From Aldersonia kunmingensis (GTDB taxonomy: Bacteria; Actinomycetota; Actinomycetes; Mycobacteriales; Mycobacteriaceae), in the NCBI RefSeq assembly GCF_001646865.1, contig NZ_LRRB01000111.1, forward strand, positions 1-64,000: 64,000 bases of DNA, in the 5' to 3' direction. The notes beneath the pieces were generated by a model that searched no databases, was not told the origin of the DNA, and saw nothing but the letters and a program-made list of their open reading frames with translations. The translations under genes and the position numbers were made by a program. Positions 1 through 10,423 of the stretch are shown here, piece by piece. The stretch's first letter is position 1; every line of letters begins with the position of its first letter.

Positions 1-321
1 CTCGAAGCCGTCAGCGGTCTTGTACTGCGGCAGCGCCATCACGCCGGCGTTGTTGACGAGCACGTCGGCGCGGTCGACCGACTCGGCGAAGCTACGCACC
101 GAGGCAAGGTCCGCCAAGTCCAGTTTTGCGACCGTGGCATTGGGTCCGATCGATTCCGCTACGGCATTGGCGGTGTCGGTATTTCGGCATGCAAGCACCA
201 CTGCGGCACCGGCCTTGGCCAGGGCGCGAGCGGTCACCTCACCGAGGCCGCTGTTCGCGCCGGTCACAATGAATTTCCGGCCATCTTGCGGGGGAATGTC
301 GCTGGCGGTCCATTTCGTCAC
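1..321 (-). CDS. Short-chain dehydrogenase/reductase, N-terminal part (cut by window edge)
   Basis: The N-terminal ~107 residues of an NAD(P)-dependent SDR of the retinol-dehydrogenase-like type; the C-terminus lies outside the window. The Rossmann motif TGANSGLGE and the NNAG motif are readable. The GTG start (321-319, peptide VTKWTASDIPPQ) is chosen because it matches the complete paralogue immediately upstream (361-1239). The two genes are highly similar at DNA level, including the bases just upstream of the start, so they are a recent tandem duplication. Substrate is unknown. Confidence 0.8.
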   Translation of the reverse strand, partial: MTKWTASDIPPQDGRKFIVTGANSGLGEVTARALAKAGAAVVLACRNTDTANAVAESIGPNATVAKLDLADLASVRSFAESVDRADVLVNNAGVMALPQYKTADGFE

Positions 322-360
322 GCGCAGAGTGTGCCACCGACATGCCCCGCCGGGAAGGGC

Positions 361-1239
361 TCAGGTGAGCTGGTAGGTCACCCCGGTGAGCCGCTCGGAG
401 AGTTCCCATAACTGCGCGGCCATCGCGGTGTCCTTCGACCGTCCGGACGATGCCGATTTCGCCGGATAGCCACGCGTCCCGAAAAAGTTCTTGGGGCCGT
501 AGAACTCGCCGCCCTCGGCGTCCGGTGAGGTAGCCGCGAAAAGCTGAGACAGCGCCCCCATCTCGGCACTCTGGCCGAAGATCTTGTTACCGACCGCCAT
601 CAGCGGGTCGAAGATCGACTCCGTATGCGACTGCAGATTCGTCGCCGCGTACCCGGGGTGGGCCGAGTACGAGGTCACCTTCGAGCCTGCGCGGCTCAGT
701 CGCCGCTGCAATTCGCGGGCGAACATGAGGTTCGCCAGCTTCGACTGGCCATAGGCCGACCAGCGCTCATACTTGCGCTTCTCCCAGTTCGGGTCGTCGA
801 TAGAGATATTGCCGGCCCGGTGCGCACCGCTGGACACCGTGACCACTCGGTCGGTGACCTTGGGCAGCAGCAGACCCGTCAGCGCGAAGTGCCCGAGATG
901 ATTTGTGCCGAACTGCATCTCGAAGCCGTCGGCGGTCTTGCGCTGAGGCACCGCCATGAGGCCGGCGTTGTTGACGAGAACGTCGACACGATCGACAGAC
1001 TCGGCGAAGCTACGCACCGACGCGAGGTCAGCGAGATCGAGCTGCGCCACGGTGGCGTTGGGGCCAATCGACTCGGCCACCGCGGCGGCCTTGTCGGTAT
1101 TTCGGCAAGCAAGCACCACGGCGGCGCCGGCTTTGGCGAGTTCGCGGGCGGTTACCTCACCGAGGCCGCTGTTCGCGCCGGTCACAATGAAAGTCCGGCC
1201 ATTTTGCGGGGGAATGTCGCTGGCGGTCCATTTCGTCAC
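361..1239 (-). CDS. Short-chain dehydrogenase/reductase (retinol dehydrogenase-like)
   Basis: A 292-residue SDR, a usual length for this subgroup. Visible features are the cofactor motif TGANSGLGE near residue 20, the NNAG motif, the catalytic Ser in VTVSSGAHR and the YxxxK pair in AYGQSKLANL. These indicate NAD(P)-dependent oxidoreduction of an alcohol/carbonyl substrate that cannot be named. An open frame continues further upstream, but the family's N-terminus begins at VTKWTASDIPPQ (GTG at 1239-1237). It lies just upstream of its tandem paralogue (1-321) in the same direction. Confidence 0.85.
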   Translation of the reverse strand: MTKWTASDIPPQNGRTFIVTGANSGLGEVTARELAKAGAAVVLACRNTDKAAAVAESIGPNATVAQLDLADLASVRSFAESVDRVDVLVNNAGLMAVPQRKTADGFEMQFGTNHLGHFALTGLLLPKVTDRVVTVSSGAHRAGNISIDDPNWEKRKYERWSAYGQSKLANLMFARELQRRLSRAGSKVTSYSAHPGYAATNLQSHTESIFDPLMAVGNKIFGQSAEMGALSQLFAATSPDAEGGEFYGPKNFFGTRGYPAKSASSGRSKDTAMAAQLWELSERLTGVTYQLT

Positions 1240-1303
1240 GCGCAGAGTTTGCCACCGACATGCCCCCGCCGGGAAGGCCGTTCCCGTCAGATCTTGTAGT
1301 GCC

Positions 1304-1996
1304 TCAGATGTTGCAGGGCACCATCGCGTATCCGGCGATATCGCACGAACTCTTGTTGGACAACTTCCAAGTACCGTCGACCCACGTCCACGACAGCGGG
1401 AGGAAGCGGTCACCCATGCCGACGACCGACATCTTCAGCTGCGCATCCATCCGGTCGCCGTTGACGGTGACCGGACCGGCGACCGTCCAGGTGAAGATCG
1501 GGCCCGCCGAGGCGAGCATGTTCGCAATCTGGTTTACCGTCCCCAGCCCTGCGTTGCCGGACTCGAGCTCGGCGGCCCTGGCGTCGGGCGCAGAGCTTGG
1601 ATTGAGCACGACCCTCAGCTTGTTGATGAGCTCGCCCTCGCTCAGCGCGGCCGGAGCGGCAATCTCCTCGGCGGTGACCGGCGCCGCAACAGGCTCGGCA
1701 ACCGGCTCTGCCGCGGGCGCCGCAACAGGGGCGGCGGCCGGCGCGGGAGCCGCGGCCGGCGCAGGAGCTGGGGCGGGCGCCGGCGCGGGTGCCGCAGGAG
1801 CCGAGGCGGAAACGGCGGCCGGGGCCGGCGCCGCGGGCAGTGCCACCACGGTCTGGGGGCTGCTGTTCCCGTTGTCGTTATCGACCAGCATCATTCCCAC
1901 GACACCGATCGTCACTACGATCGCCGACACCACTGCGGAAACACCTGCCGAAACGGCTACTGTCACGGCCGAAGTCGAGCCTTCACGTCCACTCAT
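1304..1996 (-). CDS. MTB12-like low-molecular-weight antigen family protein
   Basis: A 230-residue secreted or membrane-anchored protein. It has one hydrophobic segment at about residues 10-38, a long Pro/Ala-rich linker (about 55-105), and a C-terminal domain that resembles mycobacterial MTB12/CFP2: the stretches ARAAELESG, FTWTVAGPV and GTWKLSN followed by two Cys. The Pro-Ala linker probably spans the cell wall. The family is known as immunogenic exported proteins without a settled biochemical role. It is divergent from the siderophore-binding lipoprotein gene; the shared 166-bp spacer carries an iron box, but no evidence ties this gene to iron. Confidence 0.75.
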   Translation of the reverse strand: MSGREGSTSAVTVAVSAGVSAVVSAIVVTIGVVGMMLVDNDNGNSSPQTVVALPAAPAPAAVSASAPAAPAPAPAPAPAPAAAPAPAAAPVAAPAAEPVAEPVAAPVTAEEIAAPAALSEGELINKLRVVLNPSSAPDARAAELESGNAGLGTVNQIANMLASAGPIFTWTVAGPVTVNGDRMDAQLKMSVVGMGDRFLPLSWTWVDGTWKLSNKSSCDIAGYAMVPCNI

Positions 1997-2118
1997 CGCA
2001 CCCTCGCTGAATTTCGAGTTCCACCCCTGGCCACACGCTCCAGAAAGGCGTCCAATGTCCTACCGCGCAGTGGCTATTTCCGAAACCCCCCGCTGCGGCG
2101 GAACTAGCCTAAGCCTAG

Positions 2119-2137
2119 TCAGGTAAGGCTATGCAAA
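2119..2137 (+). promoter_or_regulatory. IdeR/DtxR-like iron box before the lipoprotein gene
   Basis: The 19-mer TCAGGTAAGGCTATGCAAA matches the IdeR consensus TTAGGTTAGGCTAACCTAA at 14 of 19 positions by hand alignment. It ends about 25 bp before the start of the siderophore-binding lipoprotein gene, so iron-loaded IdeR would block transcription. The right half is the weaker one. Confidence 0.55.
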
Positions 2138-2162
2138 GATAGCGTTCTATCAGATAGGAGCT

Positions 2163-3161
2163 GTGTTGACTTCACGCGACCGTGGACGACGAGTTATTTG
2201 TCGTCTCGCTTTCACGGCGCTCGCCGCATCCATGACTCTCGGCCTTGCCGCGTGTGGCGGCGATAGCGCCGATGACCAGGCCGGATCCGGTGGCTCGGTG
2301 ACCATTGACCACGCACTCGGCCAGACCACGATCGAGGGTGTCCCGACGCGCGTCGTCGCGCTCGGCACGCAGTGGGCCGATGCATCGCAAGTGCTGGGCG
2401 TCACACCCGTCGGTTATCTGGATCTCCTCGGCATGAGCACCGGTGGCCAGGCCGCGCCGTGGGAACCCGCCGAACTGTCGGAGGCGACGAAGGTCAACCC
2501 GCAGGGCGACATCGTCGAGCAGGTCGCGGCGCTGAATCCCGATCTGATCCTCGCGCCGGGCTTCGGCGCAGACAAAACCACGTTCGACAAGCTCAACCAG
2601 CTGGCACCGACGATCCCGAGCCTGAGCAAGGCGCAGATCGAGAAGTGGCAGGACCAGGTGAACGTCCTCGGGCGGATCTACCACAAGGAAGATCAGGCGC
2701 AGCAGGTCATCGGCGACGTCGAGGGCAAGATCGACGCGATCAAGGAAGCCAACCCGGGCATTGCCGGCAAGACCTTCCTGACCTCCTACCTCGCGTCGCC
2801 GACGCAGCTGATGGTGCTCGCCGACCCGAAGGACGGCGCGAGCGCGCTGTTCACCGAGCTCGGCATGGTGCTGCCGCAGAAGCTGGTCGATGAGGCCGGC
2901 CCGTCCGGTGGACGAATTCCGTTGTCACCGGAACGAATCGGTGACCTGAACTCGGACATGATGGTCGCGACCGCGGCACCCGGAATAGACGCGACGTTCC
3001 AGTCGCTGCCGGGATACAACGACCTGCCGTCGGCCCGCAACGGCACGCTGGTGTACCTCGACATCGTCTCGGGCACCGGGCTGAACATGCCGACGGCCCT
3101 TTCGCTGCCCTACGTGCTGAACAAGCTCGAGCCGGCGCTCGAGAAGCTGGGCCAGCAGTAG
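2163..3161 (+). CDS. Iron-siderophore ABC transporter substrate-binding lipoprotein
   Basis: A 332-residue periplasmic-binding-type protein (FecB/FepB, TroA-like fold). It has a signal peptide and lipobox LAAC with the lipidated Cys at about residue 31. The mature part shows the family pattern TRVVALGTQWADA near the N-terminus and ALNPDLILA around residue 122. It should capture the ferri-siderophore at the cell surface and pass it to a permease that is not in this window. The open frame starts at GTG 2163, but AGGAG (2156-2160) sits closer to ideal spacing for TTG at 2166. Its place beside the NRPS genes and behind an iron box supports siderophore uptake. Confidence 0.85.
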   Translation: MLTSRDRGRRVICRLAFTALAASMTLGLAACGGDSADDQAGSGGSVTIDHALGQTTIEGVPTRVVALGTQWADASQVLGVTPVGYLDLLGMSTGGQAAPWEPAELSEATKVNPQGDIVEQVAALNPDLILAPGFGADKTTFDKLNQLAPTIPSLSKAQIEKWQDQVNVLGRIYHKEDQAQQVIGDVEGKIDAIKEANPGIAGKTFLTSYLASPTQLMVLADPKDGASALFTELGMVLPQKLVDEAGPSGGRIPLSPERIGDLNSDMMVATAAPGIDATFQSLPGYNDLPSARNGTLVYLDIVSGTGLNMPTALSLPYVLNKLEPALEKLGQQ

Positions 3162-3170
3162 CAACTCGAT

Positions 3171-3206
3171 CGGGCCCGGCGCGGGTTGACGCCGGGCCCG
3201 TTTCGT
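3171..3206 (+). terminator. Rho-independent terminator after the lipoprotein gene
   Basis: Perfect 11-bp arms (CGGGCCCGGCG and CGCCGGGCCCG) with an 8-nt loop, followed by TTTCGTATTT. It lies 10 bp after the lipoprotein stop and just before the SD of the ABC ATPase gene, so it may only partly separate the two. Confidence 0.7.
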
Positions 3207-3243
3207 ATTTCGCCTCAACCCGCCGACCGACCGAGGAGGTCCG

Positions 3244-4217
<974 letters not shown>

Positions 4218-4221
<4 letters not shown>

Positions 4222-4997
4222 CGGCCACCCACGAGCGCGAGTCCGCCAGCGGATTCACGCAATGGAGCGCGCTTTCCGTGCGCTCGATCGCCGGTGGAGT
4301 CCGCGAAGGCGAACTGATCTTCGCGATCTTCACCCCGGTGATCTTCTTCGTGTGCTTCTACGTGCCGCTGCACGAGATGTTCGAGTTCACCGGCGGCAAC
4401 TATGCGCAGTACCTGGTCCCGGTGATCGTGCTGCAGTCGATGCTGTTCACCGCCATCGCGGCGGCAGAACGCTCGGCCGCGGATTCGCTGAGCGGTATGG
4501 GCACCCGACTGCGCGCTCTGCCGGTGCCGGCGTTGGTGCCGCTGTTCGCCCGGATGAGCGCCACGATGTCGCGCGCGGTGCTGTCACTGATCGGTGCCAT
4601 CGTGGTCGGCTTGATCGCGGGCTTCCGGTTCAACGGCGATCTCGTCGACACGTTGGGATTCGTCGCCATCTCCCTGCTGTTCGCACTCGCTCTTTCCCTC
4701 GGCACCGACGCGCTCGGCTCGGTGTCGAAGAATCGCGAGGCGACCGGGCAGATGCTCATGGTGCCGCAGTTGCTGCTCACCATGGTGTCCACCGGAATCG
4801 TTCCCGCCCAATCGTTCCCGGAGTGGATTCAGCCGTTCGCGCGAAACCAGCCGATCTCCCAGATCGCCGCTGCCCTGCGCGGGCTGGCCGAGGGCACTTC
4901 GACGGGAGCGCAGATCGGCATCGCGCTGGCGTGGACGATCGGGATGCTGGCCGTATTCGTCGCTCTGACTCTTCGCATCGCGACGAAGGAGCGTTGA
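4218..4997 (+). CDS. ABC-2 type permease (DrrB-like)
   Basis: A 259-residue membrane protein with about six hydrophobic segments and the ABC-2 family region PEWIQPFARNQPIS near residue 200. It overlaps the ATPase gene by 4 bp and is followed after 4 bp by a second permease, giving a DrrA-B-C-like operon. It would form one half of the transmembrane channel. The substrate cannot be read from sequence; context suggests the salicylate-capped siderophore. Confidence 0.88.
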
Positions 4998-5001
4998 GCT
5001 G

Positions 5002-5814
5002 ATGAGTACCAATTCTTTCCCCATCACGACACTGCCCGCCGAGACCTCGCTTCGCGCATTCGGCTCGGCGACGATGCTGCAGTCCGGCCGGTTGCTGCGG
5101 CGCTGGACGCGCGAGCCCGCGATCCTGGTGCAGTCGCTGATCTTCCCGGCCTTCCTGTTGGTGGTCTTCGACTGGGTGCTGGGCAAGACCGTCACGCTGT
5201 TCAGCGGCGAGGACAGCCTTTTCGGCCTGGTGCCGATGTCCGCGCTATTGGCCGGCATGTTCGGCACGATCACCACCGGAATCGCGCTGACAGCCGAACG
5301 GGACAGTGGTCTACTCACCCGCTTCTGGGTGCTGCCGGTGCATCGTGCGTCCGGGCTGGCGAGCCGGTTGCTCGCCGAGGCGGTCCGCACGTTGGCGACG
5401 ACGGTGATCCTCACCGCGGTCGGTTACGCGCTGGGCTTCCGTTTCGAGCAAGGGTTTGTCTCTGCGCTCGGTTTCATCGCTGTCCCGGTGCTTTTCATCA
5501 TCGGCTTCGCCACGATGATTCTCGCGATAGCGGTGGTGACCTCCGGGCGCTCGGCACTGGAGCTGCTGGCCTCGATCTGCCTGCTGATGCTGTTCTTCAA
5601 CTCGGGATTGGTCCCGGTGGACAAGTATCCGGACTGGCTCCAGCCGGTCGTGCGCGCGCAGCCGATGAGCCCTGCGATCGAGGCCATGCGTGGCCTGTCT
5701 GCCGGCGGTCCCGTGCTCACGCCGCTGCTGCAGTCGCTCGCCTGGACCGTCGGGTTCGTCGTCGTATTCGGCGTGCTCGCGGTCCGTGGCTATCGCCGCG
5801 CGGCCTCGGAGTAG
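5002..5814 (+). CDS. ABC-2 type permease (DrrC-like)
   Basis: A 270-residue permease with six predicted hydrophobic segments, related to the preceding gene: it has the same PDWLQPVVRAQPMSP-type region near residue 210 and TAERDSGLLTRFW near residue 95. Starts at ATG 5002 four bases after the upstream stop, with GGAG overlapping the upstream gene end. It is the second channel subunit of the exporter and converges on the NRPS gene to the right. Confidence 0.88.
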   Translation: MSTNSFPITTLPAETSLRAFGSATMLQSGRLLRRWTREPAILVQSLIFPAFLLVVFDWVLGKTVTLFSGEDSLFGLVPMSALLAGMFGTITTGIALTAERDSGLLTRFWVLPVHRASGLASRLLAEAVRTLATTVILTAVGYALGFRFEQGFVSALGFIAVPVLFIIGFATMILAIAVVTSGRSALELLASICLLMLFFNSGLVPVDKYPDWLQPVVRAQPMSPAIEAMRGLSAGGPVLTPLLQSLAWTVGFVVVFGVLAVRGYRRAASE

Positions 5815-5817
5815 TCC

Positions 5818-5867
5818 CCAGCGCGCACCTTTCGGCGCCGCCGCGCACGCCTGGGCGTGCGCGCTGG
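5818..5867. terminator. Inverted repeats between convergent exporter and NRPS genes
   Basis: Outer 11-bp arms CCAGCGCGCAC (5818-5828) and GTGCGCGCTGG (5857-5867) compete with an inner 10-bp hairpin CGCGCACGCC/GGCGTGCGCG (5842-5863). There is no T-run, but the position between two convergent genes makes a bidirectional terminator the likeliest role. Confidence 0.45.
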
Positions 5868-5887
5868 CCGCACAAGGTACGCGGCGA

Positions 5888-8800
5888 TCAGAGCTTGGCC
5901 AGTTCCGCCACGGCCCGCTGCCAAGCCCCGATGATCGCGTCGATATCCGAGTCGGTGAAAAGCGCCGCCGGCCAGCGCCATCCCGCGGTGACCTGGGGGC
6001 CGTCCGCACCGGACACCACCGCGACGGTGACTTCGAGTGCGTATGTCAGCGGCAGATCGGGTTCGGGCGCGACCGGGAGTGCGGCGTTGAGCGCCGGATT
6101 GGTGACCATCGACCATGGTCCCCCGGCGAACAGAGCGGCATCGGCGCGATCGAAGCGGCCCAGGTAGTTGAGCAGCACCTGCGGTCGCGGCGCATCCGCC
6201 AACTCGTGACGGTTCCGCAGCAGCCCGAAATCGAAGCCACCATTCGGCAGCGCACCCACCCGGGTGAGCACATCGGCGAGTACGGCCGCCGGATCGTGTG
6301 GTGTCGCAACGGCACCGGCGCGGATCGGGAAATCGGTGCTGAACCAGCCGACGGTGCGGCTCGTGTCGGTAGCTGCTTCGCCGGCGACATCGTCGGCGCG
6401 GCCGTGATGCTCCAGTGCGACGGCTACGCCGATCGCCGGGTCGGCGCCGCGCTCGGACCGCCACGCCGCCACCGTCAATCCCGTTGCGGCGAGCAGGTAG
6501 TCGCGCGGTTGCCCGTCGCCGCGCCGCGCCGCCGTATCGAGCAGTTCGGCGGCCGGTACCGTGACACTCCGGGTCCGGACATCGGCGGCCACATCGGCAG
6601 TCGGCTCCAGGGGCCGTGCACCGAACGGGCTCTCCTGAACCGCAGATTGCGCCGACCAGAACTCGACCTGTCCGGCGATCTCTGCCGAATCGGCGCGTCG
6701 CGCAACGAGCTCCGACCACTGGCGGTATCCGGTGATCTCGCGGTCGAGCCGGATTCGCTCACCGGCCCGGAGCTGTTGCCAGCCGAGGGCGAAATCCCCA
6801 AGCAGCACAGGCCAGGTCACCGCATCGGCGGCGAGACGGTGTACCGAAAGCTGCAATAGATCCGCGCCGTCCGTCCGCGCATAGCGGACCGCCTGCACCA
6901 TCGACCCGCGGGCGGGGTCGATCCGGTCGATTGCAGCACTCGCCTGCTCGGCAAGGATCGGCCCCACCGCACCGGTCACCTCGACCGACCGCAGCACCTG
7001 CTCGACAGGTACGGAACCCGGCGGCCGAGTATGCAGCTCGAATTCGTCTCCGATGCTGCGCAATTCGGCACGAAGCAGGTCATGGTTGTCCAGCACCGCC
7101 TCGAGCAATGAACCAAGATCGTCATCACCAACACCCTCGGGCAATTCGATCAGCTGGGTCAGGCTGTGTCGCCGGAAACCGCCGCGGCGCAACAGTTCAC
7201 GTGCCTGCGGTAGGAGCGGGAGCGGACCGTACATGGCGACCGTCTCGGCCTCTTCGACGGCGGAGTCGATCGCCGCGGCGAGATCGCGAACGGTGGTGTT
7301 GGTCATCACCATTCGCGGGCTGATCCGCAGTCCCGCCGAGCGAGCCCCGCTCACCAGACCGATCGCGGCGATGCTGTCCATCCCGAGTTCGAAGAAGTCG
7401 TCATCGATTCCCGGTGCGGCACCGTCGAGCAGCGCCGCCAGCGCCTTGCACAGCGCGCGCTCGGTGTCGGTGCTCGGAGCGGTCGCTGCACCGCGGCTGG
7501 CGAGCGCCTTCGCCGCAACCGCGGCGAGTTCGCGCTGATCCAGCTTGCCGTTCGGCGTCAGCGGCAACTCCGTGAGCGCGATGATCCGGCTCGGAATCAG
7601 ATAAGCCGGAAGGCGCCCGGCGAGCGCGGAGCGCATCCCGGTGACGTCGGGGGCAGTCCCATCCTGGCCCACCACAAAGCCAATCAGCACCGGCGCATTG
7701 GCACGACGCACGACAATCGCAACCGACGTACGGACGCCCGGCAGGTCGGCGAGCGCCAACTCCACCTCGGCCGGTTCGATCCGGAATCCGCGGATCTTCA
7801 CCTGGTCGTCGGCGCGGCCGTGGTACTCGATCGCACCGTCACCACTGCGCCGGCGCACGAGATCGCCGGTGCGGTAGAGCCGTTCACCGCCACGCTCCTG
7901 GCCGGCGACGAATCGAGCGGCAGTCTCCCCCGGCTGATCCACGTAGCCGCGGGTAAGCTGGTCACCCGCAAGGTACAGCTCGCCGATGGTGTCGTCCGGC
8001 ACCATGCGTAGCCGCGAATCAAGCACGTAGGCGATCATCCCCGCGAGCGGGCGGCCAATGGCGGGCCGGCCAGTGGTCCCCACCGGGGCGCACACCGCGT
8101 CCACACTCGTCTCGGTCGGGCCGTAGAAGTTGAAAACCTTGGTGTCGCGCAGGCGACCGAGCTGTGCCCACGTGGCGTCGCCGATCGCCTCGCCGCCGAG
8201 TCCGAGAATTGGGAGCCGACAACGGCTCTCACCGTTCTCGTCGCGGTACATCAGCCCCGCGGCGGCGAGCGCGGCGAACATCGACGGGCTGGTCTCGAGC
8301 ATGTCCACCCCCGTCGAGGTGATCAGCTCGACAAGTTGGTGCGCGTCGCGCTGGGTATCGGCATCGAAAAGTTCGATGCTGTGCCCGGAGAGCAGCGCCA
8401 GCGTCGGTTGCCAGGACGCGTCGAAGACCAGTGACCAGGCATGCCCCACCCGCAGCGGCCGACCGAGTTCTGCGGCCACCGGACCGAGAATGTGCTCGGC
8501 GTGGTGCGCGAGCAGTTGCACGACGCCCCGGTGGTTGGCCATCACGCCCTTGGGTTCTCCGGTCGATCCGGAGGTGAAGATGATGTAGAGCCGCTGATCG
8601 GGGTGGACCGCGATGCCCGGGTTCTCGACCGGCGCCTCGAAGGGCTCGTCGACGCGAAGCGTGGTCAGGCCGGCCACGAGTGCCTGGGACTCGGCGTCGG
8701 TGACGGCGTGCCGCGCTCCGGACCGGCGCAGCATCACCTCGATCCGATTCGCCGGGGCGGTGACGTCGAGCGGAACCGACACGGCCCCGGCCTTGGCGAT

Positions 8801-10423
8801 GCCGAGGATCGCGACGACGAACTCAGGTGTGCGCGGAAGTGCCAGGGCGACAGTGTCTTCCGTACCAACACCGAGTGCGCGCAAGCGGTGTGCGATGCGG
8901 TTCGCTTCGCGGTTCACCTCCGCGTAGGTCAGGGTGCGCCCGTGGAAGCCGATCGCGACGCGGTCGGGATTCTGCCGGGCATGCCACTCGAACAGGGCGT
9001 GCACGGTCCGGGCCGGCGGGGTCTGGCCGAGCGGGGTATGGCTCGTAGCGACGATGCGGTCGCGTTCGCCGGCAAGCAGCACGTCGATCCGGTCCGGGTT
9101 CGCATCGGCGAGCGCGGGCAGTTGGCGCAGCACATGCAGAACCCGTTGTCCGACGAGTTCCGGGTCCAGGTCACCGAGCAACTCGCGACGGAACTCGACA
9201 CCGAGGACCAGGTCGTCATCGAGCAGATACGGGACAACGACGAGCGGGTAATGCGTGAGACTCTGCAGGTGAACCGGGATGAACCGCACCCCATCCGGTG
9301 CCTCGACGACTTCGGGGGCACTGGACGCGGAGCCTCCGGAGCGGCCCGTCAAACCACCGCCGCGCGGTGCGTTCTGAAACACCATCAGGGTGTCGAAAAG
9401 TTCGCCGAGCCCGGCGTTCTTCTGCACGGCGGACAGGCCGAGATAGCCGTGACCGCGTAGGCGGGAGGACTCGCGCTGCAACTCGGTGCAGTGCTCGAGC
9501 ACGCTGCGATCGTCCAGGCGGACCCGGAGCGGGATCGTGTTGATGAACAGGCCGACCATCGATTCGATGCCCGCGATCTCGTCGGGTCGACCGGAAATGG
9601 TGTTGCCGAACACCAGGTCCCGGCGGTCGGTGAGCCTGCCGAGTACCACTGCCCAGGCGAACTGGGCGAGCGTGTTGGCCGTGAGGTTATTTCGCCGCGC
9701 CCAATCCAGCAGCGTCGCAGTGTCTTCCGTGCCGAGCCTGAGCTCGCGCGACTGCGGAAACGGATCGGCGGCGACACTGTCCTGCGCGGAGGTTACCGCC
9801 AGCTTCGTCGGCGTCTCGACGCCGTCGAGATGCTGCGCCCAAACTCGTTCGGACTCGGCGTGATCCCGCCCGGCCAACCACACGATGTAGTCGCGGTACA
9901 GCCGGGGCGCCGGCCACTCGGCGAGCGAACCACCCGACAGGTAGGCACCGACCAGTTCGCGCACGAACACCGGAACCGACCATCCGTCCATGATCAGGTG
10001 GTGCGCAGTGCCGATCAGCCGGCGCCGGCCCTCACCCGTGTCGAGCAGCAGAAATCGCAGCGCGGGCCCCGAGGAAAGGTCGAACGGCCGGCGGCGGTGC
10101 TCGTCTGCCGCCGCCTCGAACTCATCGGGCGTCGCTTCTGCGAACTCCCATGGGATCTCGAAAGTGCTCGGCACGATCTGCACTGGCTTCGGGACGTTCT
10201 TGTCCCAGAACGACACCCGCAGGTTGGGGTGTCGACGCAGCACCTCGTGAGCACCGCGCTGGAGCCGGTCGATATCGAGCGGTCCCTCGATGTCGGCGAC
10301 GAACTGGATGACGTACGGATCGCCAAGTCCGTCGGACATCCTCGCCAGCGTGAACAACCCCTGCTGCAGGGGGCTCAGCGCAAGAACGTCCTCGATCGCG
10401 GGCGGGGTCGCCGCAGTGGTCAT
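5888..10423 (-). CDS. Non-ribosomal peptide synthetase, C-A-PCP plus degenerate E-like domain
   Basis: A 1511-residue one-module NRPS, probably the last module of the siderophore line. Order: condensation domain (about 10-440, HHLIMDG at 141-147 intact), adenylation domain (about 460-960, TSGSTGEPKG, NFYGPTE, YRTGDL, NGKLD), PCP (GMDSIAA near 1020), then a C-terminal domain like an epimerase. That domain keeps NYLGRF, but its HHxxxD motif reads HRLAAD, so the second His is Arg; epimerase activity is doubtful and cyclising or release activity is an alternative. No thioesterase. Reading the specificity pocket by hand gives D-A-Q-E-G-G-F-V-D-K; the acidic E278 and D331 recall ornithine codes, so a basic residue is plausible. 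Overlaps the upstream NRPS by ATGA. The C domain also carries a copy of the dispersed coding repeat. Confidence 0.88.
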   Translation of the reverse strand: MTTAATPPAIEDVLALSPLQQGLFTLARMSDGLGDPYVIQFVADIEGPLDIDRLQRGAHEVLRRHPNLRVSFWDKNVPKPVQIVPSTFEIPWEFAEATPDEFEAAADEHRRRPFDLSSGPALRFLLLDTGEGRRRLIGTAHHLIMDGWSVPVFVRELVGAYLSGGSLAEWPAPRLYRDYIVWLAGRDHAESERVWAQHLDGVETPTKLAVTSAQDSVAADPFPQSRELRLGTEDTATLLDWARRNNLTANTLAQFAWAVVLGRLTDRRDLVFGNTISGRPDEIAGIESMVGLFINTIPLRVRLDDRSVLEHCTELQRESSRLRGHGYLGLSAVQKNAGLGELFDTLMVFQNAPRGGGLTGRSGGSASSAPEVVEAPDGVRFIPVHLQSLTHYPLVVVPYLLDDDLVLGVEFRRELLGDLDPELVGQRVLHVLRQLPALADANPDRIDVLLAGERDRIVATSHTPLGQTPPARTVHALFEWHARQNPDRVAIGFHGRTLTYAEVNREANRIAHRLRALGVGTEDTVALALPRTPEFVVAILGIAKAGAVSVPLDVTAPANRIEVMLRRSGARHAVTDAESQALVAGLTTLRVDEPFEAPVENPGIAVHPDQRLYIIFTSGSTGEPKGVMANHRGVVQLLAHHAEHILGPVAAELGRPLRVGHAWSLVFDASWQPTLALLSGHSIELFDADTQRDAHQLVELITSTGVDMLETSPSMFAALAAAGLMYRDENGESRCRLPILGLGGEAIGDATWAQLGRLRDTKVFNFYGPTETSVDAVCAPVGTTGRPAIGRPLAGMIAYVLDSRLRMVPDDTIGELYLAGDQLTRGYVDQPGETAARFVAGQERGGERLYRTGDLVRRRSGDGAIEYHGRADDQVKIRGFRIEPAEVELALADLPGVRTSVAIVVRRANAPVLIGFVVGQDGTAPDVTGMRSALAGRLPAYLIPSRIIALTELPLTPNGKLDQRELAAVAAKALASRGAATAPSTDTERALCKALAALLDGAAPGIDDDFFELGMDSIAAIGLVSGARSAGLRISPRMVMTNTTVRDLAAAIDSAVEEAETVAMYGPLPLLPQARELLRRGGFRRHSLTQLIELPEGVGDDDLGSLLEAVLDNHDLLRAELRSIGDEFELHTRPPGSVPVEQVLRSVEVTGAVGPILAEQASAAIDRIDPARGSMVQAVRYARTDGADLLQLSVHRLAADAVTWPVLLGDFALGWQQLRAGERIRLDREITGYRQWSELVARRADSAEIAGQVEFWSAQSAVQESPFGARPLEPTADVAADVRTRSVTVPAAELLDTAARRGDGQPRDYLLAATGLTVAAWRSERGADPAIGVAVALEHHGRADDVAGEAATDTSRTVGWFSTDFPIRAGAVATPHDPAAVLADVLTRVGALPNGGFDFGLLRNRHELADAPRPQVLLNYLGRFDRADAALFAGGPWSMVTNPALNAALPVAPEPDLPLTYALEVTVAVVSGADGPQVTAGWRWPAALFTDSDIDAIIGAWQRAVAELAKL
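9327..9342. repeat. Dispersed coding repeat, variant copy in the NRPS C domain
   Basis: GCGGAGCCTCCGGAGC differs at one base from the 16-bp core found elsewhere in the window. In the NRPS frame (minus strand) it gives the linker GRSGGSASSAP at about residue 360. Confidence 0.6.

Noticed and set aside
7325-7360. Another possible copy of the dispersed coding repeat (peptide GARSAGLR)
   Set aside because: It lies in the conserved PCP helix of the NRPS and only resembles the repeat peptide; the DNA does not match the core.
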